NCBI GenBank assembly: GCA_020002185.1
Contig: CM034542.1
Span: forward strand, 54,405,858 to 54,469,857
DNA: 64,000 nt
Origin: Paraescarpia echinospica
Lineage: Eukaryota > Annelida > Polychaeta > Sabellida > Siboglinidae
Direction: 5' to 3'
Both the position numbers and the translations under genes were made by a program. This document shows positions 36,601 to 51,600 of the stretch, piece by piece (the first letter of the stretch is position 1; every line of letters starts with the position of its first letter). The notes beneath the pieces are model-generated. The model was not told the origin of the DNA and made no database searches. It worked only from the letters and a program-made list of their open reading frames with translations.

Positions 36601-39600
36601 CACCACGAATACCAAGAAATTCAATTTTTACATAACAGTTGGTGATTGGCAGTGTCAAATGCCTGTTTTAAATCGATAAAAACACTGATAGCATATTGTT
36701 TTGCATCCTGTGATTGGGTTATTCCATCAACAAGATGTATTAGAGCTCTTCAGCGCGATTTTGCTCCATAAAATTGAGTGTTCTCTTTACCTAGGAGCGA
36801 AAATTAAAAACTGCGTTTCATTAACAGTTCATTCTTTAACTATCATAAACTTTTAATAAACAGCTAGAATTGACTAAATGCATGCTAATTTGGGTCAACT
36901 TTCACGCAGAGAACCAGTTGTTCACAGCCAAATAAGTCTTCCAAATGTTAGCGATTAAACAAACTTAAGCATGATTTGTTTACACGACATTAGAGTCGTG
37001 ACTGGTTGACTTATGCGTAGCGGTTTACGGCTTTGCGAAGGTCAAGGTTGTTGTGACATTTGTTAATCAATTACGAGCAAAGTCTAAGCTGTATCTAACT
37101 TAACCTGCACACTACTGCCCTTCATATTACTATACTCGACGGCATAATTTCGGTTTAAGTTGTTGGCACTCTACGCTCTTGTAAACTGAAAATTGTCAAC
37201 AACGACACTCCCGTCAAAACATTGCACTGTACGTGACGCGGAAATAGTGTCCCCTGTAAAATGTCGGCAGCTTCTGCAAGATTTCATTTAAATTCTTTGC
37301 ACAGTGAACAAAAAGTCATATGCTGTTGACAAGTGGTTGTTGGGCCGAATTTTCAAACACTTTTTGACAACTATTCAGTCTCTTGCCAAATTGTGCCAAC
37401 TGTGTAGATTATCGATTATAATGATGGAAATATTGCTCTTTGAATTAAGATTAATTTAACGATCACGTTAGTGAAACACATTTTAAAAATACTTCTTGAT
37501 TTTTCCGTCAGAATCTGTTCTACGATGGATTTTCCTTAAGAACTTAATATCTTAGTGAAACTGTCCCTGTACCCACCGATATAGGCAGTAAAGAAGTCAA
37601 ATATTACTCAGCACTTTTTGACACTCTGACTTTATATAGTGTTTTTCATTTGGATGTATGCAAAGTATACTTTGTAGCCTTTATTTTTATGGCTGCTGCG
37701 ACTGATGCAAGGTACAAGAACTTGGGCAACAATACACCAGTGGTTTAATGATGAACCCCATAACTTAACAGGTCTGACTTCACTACAAAGACATGCCTAG
37801 TTACAGAGCGAATACTGGAGTGATAAACCGTTGTATTTGTTTTGTAAGATGGCGCAGTTTTTCATTTTAAAAATCTTTAACAACCGAGGCAGTTTGATGA
37901 ATAAACACGAAGCATGTTGTCGCTAGAAGCCCCCGAGCCAAGCCTTCATATGCTACACTTAACGTTATTTCTGTGGCACTAATGGTATCGCTGGAAGTTG
38001 CGCCGTGTCTAATTTCTTGCTCATTAAAGCAAATGGTTGCTTTTAGCCACAATGTAATGGTGTTTTTTATTACCTCATAGGACGCGCTCCCCGTTGCTGG
38101 TGGCTCCATCTAGGTCAATGTTAATCGACAATCGTGAGTCGCGACTCAATAAACTCCTAGCAAAAGCAATTTTCATGAGGTTTGACTCTTGTTTCCCCTA
38201 CAGTGATTTCTAAAACTATCACACAAAAGACACACACTCAGGTGTAAGGCTGTATACTGATTATAACACAAAGTACTGGATATTCACAAATCCACCTTAG
38301 CAAGTGATTTCCTTAACAAAGTGTAGATCGTTATGGTTAAACTCCATCACAACATTATTCTTCGAATCTTCTTAAACTGCCATTACAATGAGATAACTAT
38401 GCTAGAACATGTTGCTGGGCTAGATACACATAGAAGACAGTTTCACAGAGTAGTCAAAATAACATTTGTGATGATCATTCACAATGCATTACGTATAAAG
38501 TGCCCAACTGATTGGCGGGCCATTCATATGACAGAAACGGCATCGTAAACAACTAATTTATGTCCATCTAACGTCTAGTAAAACTGGCGTTGCTTGTCAT
38601 CCAAGAGGTTAGAGTAATCCCTGAAAGCTTAGCACCCGATGTACAAGTCATTTAGGAGGAAAACTTTAACATAACCACATATATACTCTAGCTCGACTAT
38701 AGTCAGACGATGTAACCCAAAAGATCATTCTTGATAGCAATTCGAGCCAAATTTCATAACAACAATTTCAGAATCCCAGCAAGATTGTCTGCTTCGTTTC
38801 ATGACAGAATCAACCTTTTCTTCTCCACTGAAACCGTTTCACCATCCCGTGTGCGATTTGCATGAAATTTGCATAAATAATATGACGGCCAAGGCATTTA
38901 CTGATGTTCTGATGGCATGCAGCGACAACAATGATGGCAGTCACAAATGACAGACATCGTCAGTGATACATGACCTGGCATGTCAATCACTCGACACCGT
39001 CTTGTGGCATTCATCACCGCGGCGGATTGCGTCAATTGCAACAGCATGATGGTCTCGCCCCTGATTCCACGCGTGCTCTCGACGTAAGCATCGGTACGCC
39101 GAATAAATAACGGCCGTAGAATTAATAAAGCGATTTTGTCGTTGAGTACGCTCCACTACTGCGGCTGTCACTGAAGGTGATAGATTGTGTGACGGCGAAT
39201 GATTACGCTTGGCACAATGCTTTAGGAGACATTAGCGGGAGCTCTCCAATATGTTCATTGCCACCATGACGTTTAAACACAAACCTTAAACAGGGGACAC
39301 ATCTCTACAATAGCGGCAACTTGTGATGATTATACTTACACATCAACTCTATAGTTATTTAGTTAGTATAATCCTACCGAGTTTTCTTTTTTCCAACTTC
39401 AATGTATTGGCACCGTTACAAATTGCTATGCTTAAAAATAATTACGTATATATACATTTTAGTCCAACTTCAATATACTGACATGCTTACAAATCATTAT
39501 GTATGAAATATAAAAAAATGTTCCAACATCAATGTATCGGCATGCTTACAAATCATAATGCATGACATATTAACCATTTTATTCCAACTTCAAAACACTA

Positions 39601-42600
39601 CGCATTATACATTTTAACCATTATCTCCAACATCAATACATTTGCATGCCTATAAATTGCTACGCTCTATATATTAACCATTTTATCACAAATTCAAAAT
39701 ATATTACAAATTACTACCCATTAAATGCATTGCCTATTTTATACCAAATTCAATATACTGGCATACTTATAAATTGGAATACACTATAACCATTTTTGCA
39801 GTGATCATCATCAACAGAAGATTACTAAAAAATAATGAATAAATTAATTACCTGCGTGCTCAAAGCTAACAGAATAATTAAGTCTCCTCTTTCACAAAAT
39901 AAATATTTGTATAATTTATGCAGCGCAACACCAATGTTCCACACAACCATTAGATAAGCAACGTCAGCTGAAGCTAGCCCAGTCATTGATTGCCATTTAC
40001 ATCTGACTATTATTTCAAAGAAGATGGCAACAGGCCGATGCACACACTACTTCATTAAAACAATTTTCCTTCAAAACATAAATCAGACAAACAGAAATGT
40101 GGGATGACTCAACCATCATTAGTTTTACACCACCATAAGTTGTAATTGACCTAGACCAAAGGATCTTGTTGTGAATGTCTGTGATAAACTTACAAGGGCC
40201 TGGTGATCAGTGCTGCCACCTGGTGAAGGCAGCAACAACTGAAATTGGGCAAGGCAGGGTCACCACACCCTTTTCTACTTCTTTTGTAGTCAAACATTCC
40301 CTTAAATATTTCCTGTTGAAGTACTTCATGTCTGACACTGTCACCAAAACAAAAGTCTTGTGATACTGTATTTTACAGAATAACTGCTTTTTTTAATCCA
40401 GCTCACACTACTGGTAATACACAGAGTAGAATCTACCTGAGGAGATTCCAGTCTTGGGTGACCACAATCCCACGCACGGTTTGTATCTCAAAATACAGTC
40501 CATGATCAGCTCATTCAGCTGTCACATATGACTAATGATGGTAAATGACCACGTAAACCGTTTATGGTAATGCTATTTTTATTAAAGAAAGAACGGAAGG
40601 TTGGTCTGCAAATCACTTTACTAAACGTACACCGCTGTGTATACCAATCCAACTGGTGTATGTTTAGTACACCAGTTGAAGTACCTCTAGTTTCATTATA
40701 TACCTGCAACTTGCTATGAGAAAAGATGCTATCATGAGAAGATGCTTTCGTTATGCAGAATGGATAGTTGCCCATGATTGTTAATGATCACAGGTTCTTT
40801 TTGGTGACCTTGTGGTCTCAGCTGTTTGTAATTGCATGTCTATTGGTGGTGGAATGTTTGTATTCTTTGCTTATGTTTACATTTGTAACAGTTTTTTGTT
40901 CTATTACAATATACAGTGTAGTGACAAACATTGTATTGCATGTCAAGTTTGTAGGAACTTGGGTGCTGAGAAACCTTGACAGGGCTGTACAAGTACAACT
41001 GTTCCTTGTTCTATCCATGTTACATGTTAGCACTAACATTCCAGGTATATTTCCAAAAAGTGGCTGCATCATAACCAATCCACTGTCCAATAAAAACATA
41101 ATCTTTTGGCCAATTTCAATTCTCAAACTACATTGAACTTGTCAGGGTTGGCACGTTTCTGCCCCCCCCCCCTCAGGGTAGAAACCGTGCAGCAGAAATA
41201 CATTCTGCCCGAGCGGCAGAAATACCTTTCTCCCCTAGTTTCTGCTCTAAGGGCAGAAACTCCCAAAATTTTCAATTTTTTTCGTAAATAATCAACATTC
41301 CTGTTTTACAACCCGCCCCAACTGGCTACCTTCACCGCACCCCCCAGACCAGATTACTAAACTTACCAGAAGCCTGCATCTTGTAACAGTGCAGGCAGGG
41401 CACTCAGGGCAACTTGTAACAGTGCAGGCAGGGCACTCAGGGCATCTTGTAACAGTGCAGGCAGGGCACTCAGGGCAACTTGTAACAGTGCAGGCAGGAC
41501 ACTCAGGGCAACTTGTAACAGTGCAGGCAGGGCACTCAGGGCATCTTGTAACAGTGCAGGCAGGGCACTCAGGGCAACTTGTAACAGTGCAGGCAGGGCA
41601 CTCAGGGCAACTTGTAACAGTGCAGGCAGGGCACTCAGGGCAACTTGTAACAGTGCAGGCAGGGCACTCAGGGCATCTTGTAACAGTGCAGGCAGGGCAC
41701 TCAGGGCAACTTGTAACAGTGCAGGCAGGGCACTCAGGGCAACTTGTAACAGTGCAGGCAGGGCACTCAGGGCATCTTGTAACAGTGCAGGCAGGGCACT
41801 CAGGGCATCTTGTAACAGTGCAGGCAGGGCACTCAGGGCAACTTGTAACAGTGCAGGCAGGGCACTCAGGGCAACTTGTAACAGTGCAGGCAGGGCACTC
41901 AGGGCAACTTGTAACAGTGCAGGCAGGGCACTCAGGGCATCTTGTAACAGTGCAGGCAGGGCACTCAGGGCACTTGTAACAGTGCAGGCAGGGCACTCAG
42001 GGCAACTTGTAACAGTGCAGGCAGGGCACTCAGGGCAACTTGTAACAGTGCAGGCAGGGCACTCAGGGCAACTTGTAACAGTGCAGGCAGGGCACTCAGG
42101 GCATCTTGTAACAGTGCAGGCAGGGCACTCAGGGCAACTTGTAACAGTGCAGGCAGGGCACTCAGGGCATCTTGTAACAGTGCAGGCAGGGCACTCAGGG
42201 CAACTTGTAACAGTGCAGGCAGGGCACTCAGGGCAACTTATAACAGTGCAGGCAGGGCACTCAGGGCATCTTGTAACAGTGCAGGCAGGGCACTCAGGGC
42301 AACTTGGCTTGGCAACAGTTTGTAGCCAGTTATGCAGTATGCACAGGCAGCAGACACTGCACACAACTGGATTAAAATGTGCCCAGTGTGATTTAGAGTA
42401 CTAAGTCCAAGAGACCTGGGGCAGTGGTCAGTTGGTAAGATTGTCTCAATCGCTACACAAGTCTGAAATATTGCTGTAATGTAACCATGTTTAAAGGCAG
42501 TAGGCCATAGGACAGCATTTGGGAGTACTTTTTGCTGGTTGAAGTGAATGGCAATATTAGATTAAAGTTGGCAAGATGCAAAAAATGTGGCAATCAGCAA

Positions 42601-45600
42601 GAGTGTAAACCATACAGGCTCATAGTCTGGTTTGTTAAAGGAAATAAAACAAGGCATTAGCTAAAATCCATTTTCCATGTGTACACAAAGTTTAACATTG
42701 TATGTAACATTCGAGAACAATAAAAAAATACAGAAAAATACATTTGTAACATAAATTCAATTTTAAACCCGTCTGTGTAGCAATTCCCGCGGAAAAAAAA
42801 AATTTAATGAGCTAGGCAATCACGTGGACTAGTAACATCACATATGACCCACACTCGGAGCAGGCCGACCCTTCCCATGCATTCAGAACATGTTTACAAG
42901 GGTAGTTTTTGGGTCGAAACGAGCATCAGAATGAGTTATTGTGTAATATTCCGATGTAATACAAACACTAGTCATCATAGAGGAACAAGCAGTTATCTAA
43001 TGGTTCCACATGAATCCAATTTTATTCAAAACAAAGAATTCGAATGAGCCTACAAGTCGACTAGGTATTGCCGAGCTTGGGCTCGTTTTCAGAATAATTA
43101 TATCGAATGCAACCAACGGGAGATAATCTACACCAATATACTTACATAGCAAACACACATGTGTATATTGTATCCAGCTACAGAAAGTAACGTGTATAAT
43201 CTCATAATATCACTAGAATATCGATGTATGAAGGAGGAGTTGTACAATTTATCATAACAATTTAAATCAGTCAGCGAATTCCTGTCGGTCCTGCTAGCTC
43301 AGTTGGTAAATGTGTTGGTTCCTTGGCATTTATTTTACAATCGGGCGACGCCAGTTCAATCCCGACACCAAACCATTGATTTTCTTTACACTTTTTTTGT
43401 TTATGTTTTCACCAAGTAATATATACCAAATCATTTAGTATACTATGATGCACTGTTTGTAAATATTTTTGTAGTAATCATTTATTCGCCACAAAAATGA
43501 AAATATGGTAATTATATATAACGATGTTTCTAAATTTTATCTATCCAGACAGATCACCATTTGTTTTCACATATATAATTACAATATATTACCGTACAAT
43601 ATATATATACAATTAATAAGTTATATATCCATTTCATTATATTTGTTTGAATAAATAAAATTTAGAAACATCGTTATATAATTCCCATATTTTAATTTTT
43701 GTGGCCAATAAATAATTACTAAAAAAATATTTACAAACAGTGCATCATAGTACAAAAATGATTTGGTTTATATTACTTGGTGAAAACATAAACAAACAAA
43801 CAAAATGTAAAGAAAATCAATGGTTTGGTGTCGGGATTGAACCGGCGTCGCCCGAATGCAAAATAAATACCGGGAACCAACGCGTTTATTCAAGTATGTG
43901 GGCATGTATGTATATCTATGAATGAAGTGAATGGCAATATTAAATAAAAGTTGGCAAGATGCTAAAAATGTGGCAATCAACAAGGTGTAAACCATACAGG
44001 CTCAAGGAACATCACAAGAAGGGTTCAGCTTCAGGTGTTCGTGAGATAGTGGTAAGTAGTATTGAAGAACACTGAAATTATTGCAAAATCAATTTCACTA
44101 ATCCCTCCAGGTTTTAACAGTTTACATAGCAGAATACAACAGTTAGGTAACGCAATTACCAGGTAAGCACCGCGACTGTACGCCAAATCTCAACGTGACC
44201 TCAACTTTGAAATGATGTAAGTAAACTGCAGATCTCGCGTCGACGTCTAACAAAACACCGTTAGCTAAGCGCGCAGTGAGCGGTTTTATGATCGGCCCCA
44301 GCAGGTAATTGTTTTCTCATAGTGATTTTCTGTGTGTTGCTAATAGTAAAATGCACGTACAAAATATATAGATATATGTATAAATGTGTTAATGGAACAA
44401 TTTAATCTTTATCGCAATAAATAATCGCAGGATGGTAGAATTTATGACGCAAGATCGTCAAACGCGAACCCCAATGCAATCATTCCGGCTCGTACGATTA
44501 CGCTAAGCAAATAAAAAATTGTACTGCAAGTCATGGTATGCAGTAACATAGCCTAGTTGTGATGTTTGTATACCACACACATCACTTACGTGGGATGGGA
44601 GGGGGTCGGGGTAATTGTTACATGACCACTTGTGAAATGTTGCTTTGTCGAACTATTGATATCAGACAGGTAGGTAGGCTAATAAATAGCATTCCAACAA
44701 AAAACCAACTGTTGGCCTACCATGTTTTACAATACTTTTACGTTTACATGTAAATGACCAATCAATACAACCACGCAAATATCAGGCCTAGAATAATATA
44801 GAGTATGCATTATGGTGAGCATTTGTGAAAATTATCATATTTTAGGAGGTGTACATTGCTTTTTAATATTAAGTGAATTTCATGCAACAGGTAGCTGTGT
44901 CAGACCACACACATCCACGTACCCAGAATGCATGGTTATAATTACACACGCCTATTACGGTTTTATCGTAGATTCCGTCTACTTTATTTTATTTAAAGAT
45001 TGATTTTGAACCAAAAGTAAATTGAACTATGCTGGAACAAAACAACTTTTATGCATGATTTACAAATTCCCTCTTTCAAGAACGCTTATCTAAAGTTGGA
45101 AAGATTAACATCTGTAACTCGTTGTTTTCCATTAGTTCACGAAAGTGCCCAGAATATGAATATCTTGAATATTGTGGGAGGATTCGCAAACCACATGTGC
45201 ACATTGTGATAAACATAACATTTTAGAATCTGTGATTCCTCATGAGACATCTGAAATACAAAAATGGGCCAAGTGGCCCTGAAGTCTTTTGGACTAATAC
45301 GTCTATATGTGACCCCGGCTGACCAAATGAGTGATAAGTCGGAAAAATTGTAACATTGTTTTCTTACATCCTTGTAAAGGTTTGGTAGGGTGCTTTACAC
45401 GGTTTCAAAAATTATGACTGCTATAAAAATTGGCGAAGTTATGGAGCATTGAACATGGTAGGAGTCAAAAAGTGAAAATGAAGAAAATGGCTGTTGAAGT
45501 TTTACATTATATATGCAAATGGATTGCATGGAAATATTACATGCACAACATTCAAATGTGGCACACAGTATGTAATATGTATGTTATGTTGCAATGATAC

Positions 45601-48600
45601 ATTGGAAGTACAAATGTGCTGCTACAAAGACTTATCAAGTTATGCCAGATTATGTCTTTATGTGTAAAACTAAGAGGACAGATTATTTGAGAGCAAAAGG
45701 TAGACTCACTGTTTGACATAGTTTAAAACCTACAGGCAACTGTCCAGTTTAACAGGGGTCTAGTGGCTTAATGCTGTCTGTTGACACAAGCTACTGCCAG
45801 TGACCAATTACAGATTAGTCACAGTTTCCATCAAACAATAGCAGGCAGAGAATCTTAGCTCCACAGCTGGGTGTAATGCACAAGTGATAAATATATGATA
45901 CACTTGAAATACAAATGTGCTGCCACAAAAATGTATAAAGTTATGCCAGATTATGTCTTTATGTATAAAATTAAGAGGACAGATTATTTGAGAGCAAAAG
46001 GTAGGCTAAAGAAAATAAAAAATAGGTCAGCTAGACCATTTGAACTTGAAGCCTTTGTCAAACTTTTGTCTCGACTTCACCGAAGGCAGTGTCCTGCTGT
46101 CAGAACTTCGAAGGTGTTACTCACCTAACTTACAGGTCTTTGTCAGTAAGAATAATGGGATGATAATTTACACCAAAGTTGTTTCCCGTAGAAGTCATTT
46201 TGTGCAATATATTAGCATTAGTCGTGCCAATTCAAAAATTAGTGCTATATAATAGTACTTTGTCAAAATGTAAACAAACTCAAAGACAGTTGCAGCTTAG
46301 CGTTAGCTTGTTCTGAAATATTTTAATGACATAATGATATATTTCACATAATTATATAGGGAGCTAATGGAGAGGCCCATCATAATCCATAGCACTACAA
46401 AATGAAGTATCTGAAAGTCACACTTCATATATTGAGTGACACATCTCATACTGTCTTTCAGGACTGTCGCAATGTCCAATAGTTTCCTATCACAACCCTC
46501 GTGTACAATATACCAAAGCTATACATTTCCAACACCACAACATATGTATTATCATTGGATAGGTAATTGAATAATCTTTCAGATGAACGCAACTTGTAGC
46601 AGCAGAAAATGAAGCATACAAAAGTTACACCGCAAACAATGACATGCATTCTCAAAATGTGATTCATTCAAAAATTAGTGCTATATAATAGTAGTTTGTC
46701 AAAATGTAAACAAACTCAAAGACAGTTGCAGCTTACTCTCCACCAAGCAGTAGCAGAGCAGTTTTATAATAATAATAATCCACAAGTTAAGTGGCAGTGA
46801 TCTCCCTTTTATCATTCATGTGATGTTTATTGTGAGCATGGCGGACAAATGGTTATCATACGTAGACAGGTACAGAAAGAAACTGACATTTTCTATAAAA
46901 AGAACACGTTTGCCTATCAATGGCATGTATTTCCTATTGCTGCCGTTTCTGCCGGGCAGAAACTGTTTCTGCCCGGCATAAATCAAACAACCATGTAGGT
47001 AATTATTAATCAAATGTTTTTTGGTGAATCATAGTTACAGATCATTAAGGGTTATGATGGAAGTAAAATGTTGACATGTTTACTGTTCACTTATTGCACC
47101 ATGTCTTGCATTTAGAGGAATAATTATAATAGAAAATAAAATGTTGTGGCACATATTTTTAAATACATGCATCGATGAAAACCGGGAATTACTTTTCTGT
47201 GGCCTAAGAATAACTAATTTCAATTAACTTTCTGCTTATATAAAACAACTGCATAAAATATATATCCATACAAGACACAGACTCCGCATGTGACAGATGT
47301 TTTGGGAAGGGGAATAGTGTTCTATTTCTGGTACAAGGTGCTGTGTTTGTTGACCCAAGCCTCTGCCAGTGACCAGTTACAGATTAGTCATATTTCCTAC
47401 CACCAGCGACAGTGACCCAAGCCTCTGCCAGTGACCAATTACAGATTAGTCATACTACCTACCACCAGCCACAGTGACCCAAGCCTCTGCCAGTGAGCAA
47501 TTACAGATTAGTCATACTTCCTACCACCAGCTACAGTGACCCAAGCCTCTGCCAGTGAGCAATTACAGATTAGTCACACATTAACCAGCCAGCCACAGTG
47601 AGGTGTGACAGATGTGGGAAAAGGGATTAGTTGAACAAAAGGACTGGAAGCCTTCTAGAGCTACTGCTACAGTAGACCATTTAGTTAACAAATTTAGCAT
47701 TTTAGGGGACATTTGGAGCCCTTAGAATGATTGAATCAAATACAGATTTATTGTGTATAGTAGGACTACCATATGAAATGTCTATGCAAAATTTGAGAAA
47801 AAATTACTTCAGAGTTTTTTTTAAAAATAGGCAAAATGTGAAAATTTACCAGTTTTGGGGTCCTTTTTTGGGGGGTCATTAGGTGCCCTTAGAATGATTA
47901 AATAAAATACAGATTTCTTGTGTACAGTGACACTACCACATGAAATGTATATGTAAAATTAGAGAAAAAGTTGCTGAACAGTTTTTAAAAAAATAGGCAA
48001 AATGTTACATTTTTTACCAGTTTTGGGGTCCTTCGAGGCCCTAGGGAGCCCTTAGAATGATTCAATCAAATACAGATTTCTCGTGCATAGTGGCAGTGCC
48101 CTAAGATACGTCTATGCAAAATTAGAGAAAAAATTGCTGAACAGTTTCTGAGATACGGCAGCTAATGGCGGACGGCAGATGCAGAGTGATGGCAATAGTT
48201 CCTTGTTGCTTGATTTGAACAGTTTTAATGTAAAATGGTTATAAACTTTTCTTTTTTAATTAAATATGAAGGCGGGAACAAACTGCAAAAAAACACCACA
48301 GCTGACACTGATTGACAGCTTGCACTTTGCTCAATAACAATTTTTTTCAGTAACAGTTTTTTTTTTATTAACTCTCTACATCTAGTCCAGTCTGCAACAT
48401 AATTAGGCCATAAATCAACATTTTACCAAAACCACAAAATACACATTGTATAGGTTTCTATTTTAAAATATTTATTGTTATACTTGCACAAAACGTGACA
48501 TGCTAACATTGCGACATATGCCAGTATTTCAACATAGCCACAGTTTTTGCCCAGTTCAGGGGGCGATTTAGGAGGCATTCCACCAACCAAGATCCGGCAG

Positions 48601-51600
48601 CAACTCATTTATGTGGTGTCGGGGGATGTTCCTCCCACACATGGGGTCAAACATTTTGGCCCTTTTTATATAAATAAAAATGCTGGGCTCCCGCTCTAAA
48701 AATAGACATAATGCAACCAACGACTCAACTACGTTTAGAAAATAAATAAATAAGCTTACGTTAATATACATAGAACGCCCATATTTACTATCAGTGGGGG
48801 TTAATAAACATTAGATAGACATGAGTTACGATATGGTATATAGGTGCATAAGCCTAGGCTAAGCATGTGGAGTCAAATAAACAAATGAGTATTTCACTGT
48901 TATTGCGCCTCACTGCATCGCTGCAGATGAAAACAAGCAAGTCGTAGGTCCTAGGTCTTTTTAAAAGTCGTCAAACATGCATACATGTTATTTATAACTC
49001 AACTTTCTTTAAAAGCATATGTTCCTAAAAGGTGTAGCTATTACTCTGTATAGTTACATTTTAATTACCATAACTATTTAAGTATGAAATAAGTCGGCGT
49101 TTGTTCTTACGTAGAATATCCATGTTTGGCATTCATATGCGAAGACGAACTGCTGATCCCGTGTAAACCTCTGATTGGATCACAAAAGCTGCAGCGTAGA
49201 ACTCAATTAACTTTGCGGATGGCGTATGTTTTGGCGTCAGGTTTGTGCTTATTGCGTTAGCTAATGGCGTCTAATAGGACAGTGTTAACCGTTGGGTGGC
49301 TAAATGGATGCAATGGTGCTTTGAAGTCAGTTCTCCTGCTAACTATCCTTTTCACACAAGCTTATTGGCCTGCACACTATTGAGCTTATTACCACAGGTG
49401 ATAAACTTGTGTGAACAACATCCTGGTGTATTTGAATTTGAGCCACTAGTTTACTGTCCACCAAGCAGCAGTAGAGCACTTTGCTTTAATTAAACAATAT
49501 TATAATCCACAACTTAAGTGGCAGTGGTGTTGCTTTTCTTATTGATTCCAGTAGTGTACTGCTTGCATGAAAACAATTAATAGTAATACTAAGAGCTTAA
49601 AATGTAACTGTAATGTAACTTACCTCAGGCCTGCCACTCACGCCCCATATACACGCATACATGTGACAACACCGGCTCTAATACTTCTATTAATTGCAGT
49701 CCAATATTCCTTTTAAATAAGTTTGATAATATCCAATTTGTCACTACATGTAATTATATATGTTGAGTAGGTGTATGGATTTGTTGAATATTTCCCAAAT
49801 AGAATTATCCTGTTTGTAGGTGTCTCAAAAGAGGCCCAGAGAAGTGTTACACTCCTGCCAAATCTCAGGTTGTTGCTTCACCTGTGATGGTTCAATGATA
49901 CATCTCTGATCACATGACTAAGACTACAGCCAAAAGATGCATTCGATACCGAAATTTGTAAGCTGTTCTACTGCTGCAACATACCTTTGGCAGTCGCTGA
50001 CCATCCCCAGTTTAGCAAAGTCATCAAGATGCTACACCCAGGCTACGGGCCTCCGACACGCAAATCCATTGGTGGGCCTTTACTGAACAAAGTGACAGAA
50101 CAGCTGGAGACAGAGATGATGCATGCCACCAGTGGCCAAACTGCAACACCGATAGAAGATGGTTGGTTGAACATACATAACGAGCCATGGTTGCAACTTG
50201 CCTGCAAGTACAAGACAAGTTTTTTTCAGGATAGCCATGATACAGGGCACATGCCAAAGACAGCTGGCAACTGCAAAGATCTGACTGCAGCATCCATCCT
50301 GAAAGCCAAAGAACGTTACAACTGCACTGTCAAGACTGTAGTTACAGATACTGCCAAGAACATAGAGCGCATGAGAGATGCACTGAAAGCAGACGATCCT
50401 GACTTAGTTGTGTATGGCTGCTTGGCACACTGCCTGAACTTACTTGGACAAGACGTCGCACCACCAGCGATCATGAAACACATCAGACATACAGAAATAC
50501 TTTCGCAATCACCGCCTCCCTGCTGCCTGGCTGAAAGATATTCCAGATTCCCGCAAAACCCAGATTCCAAACGACACACATTGGAACAGTCAGGTTGACA
50601 GTCGACAGTTTCCTGCACAACCGAGCACAATATGTGCAGATCATGCAGGAACAGGAGACAACGACTGTAAATGGGATGTGAGCACTGGGAAAAAAGCGAA
50701 TGATTACGCTTTGTACCGAAATGTCAAGGATCCGAGTGAGCAACTGCGACCTGTTGCGGTCGCCCTGGATAGAGCCCAACGTGATGCAACATCAATTGCT
50801 GATGCATGCGACATCTGGTTCCAGCTTCTAACACGTCCACTACTTGAGCCACATACTACAAATGTCACCAGCAAATTCTATAAAGCTATCACGACTGAGC
50901 ATCTTATTGCATACTTCCTGGTTCCTACACCCAAAATATCAAGGCCAGAAACTAACAGCTGAACAACTTGAGAAAGTGAACATATGGCTACCAGGTAAAA
51001 TCAGCTCCATTTCCGCAAAAACTACTTCACGGCATGTGCTACCAGTATGTCCCCAGTCACCTGGTGGCAAGCTGTTGCGAGGTACAGAAATAGACTGACA
51101 ACATATTCTATAAAAAGAACACATTTGCCTATCAATGATATGTATTTCCTATTATTGCTGTTTCTGCCTGGCAGAAATACCTTTCTCCCCTGGGCAGGGC
51201 AGAAATATCTTTCTGCCCGGTAGAAAACCAACCCTGGAACTTGTTGGTTATTGCATAAAATGCTTTAGTTCTACAGAAAGGGATGTCATTGAAGAGAGAT
51301 TCTGGGTCGTGTTCAGAGTTTGCGCCACCACGTTGCTTTTTGCCCCGGAAGTCGATTTAGTCATTCAAAGTTACATCGTGCTGATGCCACACCACGTGTC
51401 ACCAAAGATGACCTCTATTGTTAGTTTCGCATTCGATGATTTTTTTATTGGTATGGTTCATGCGTTTGAGTGCTTCAGTTCACACTCTAGCATGGCAAGT
51501 TGTTTTAACAAAACCAAAGTGTTCCTAGTTGCAGGGATGGCGGCATTTTCGTTGAAAAACACATTAAAAATCAGTAGCATCCATTTTGAATGCAGCGAAC

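Noticed and set aside
40768..41136. Hydrophobic 122-residue membrane protein
   Set aside because: No family resemblance, no splice context, an open frame on the opposite strand too, and AT-rich intronic surroundings.
41292..42364. Cysteine-rich [10 protein letters not shown] repeat protein on the minus strand
   Set aside because: The 33-bp unit is a multiple of 3, several frames on both strands are open, a one-base deletion shifts the frame midway, and it lies within a pold2 intron. It looks like a minisatellite and not a metal-binding protein.
43287..43371. Functional tRNA gene
   Set aside because: Boxes A and B are good, but the acceptor and T stems pair poorly, and the sequence is part of a longer repeated element.
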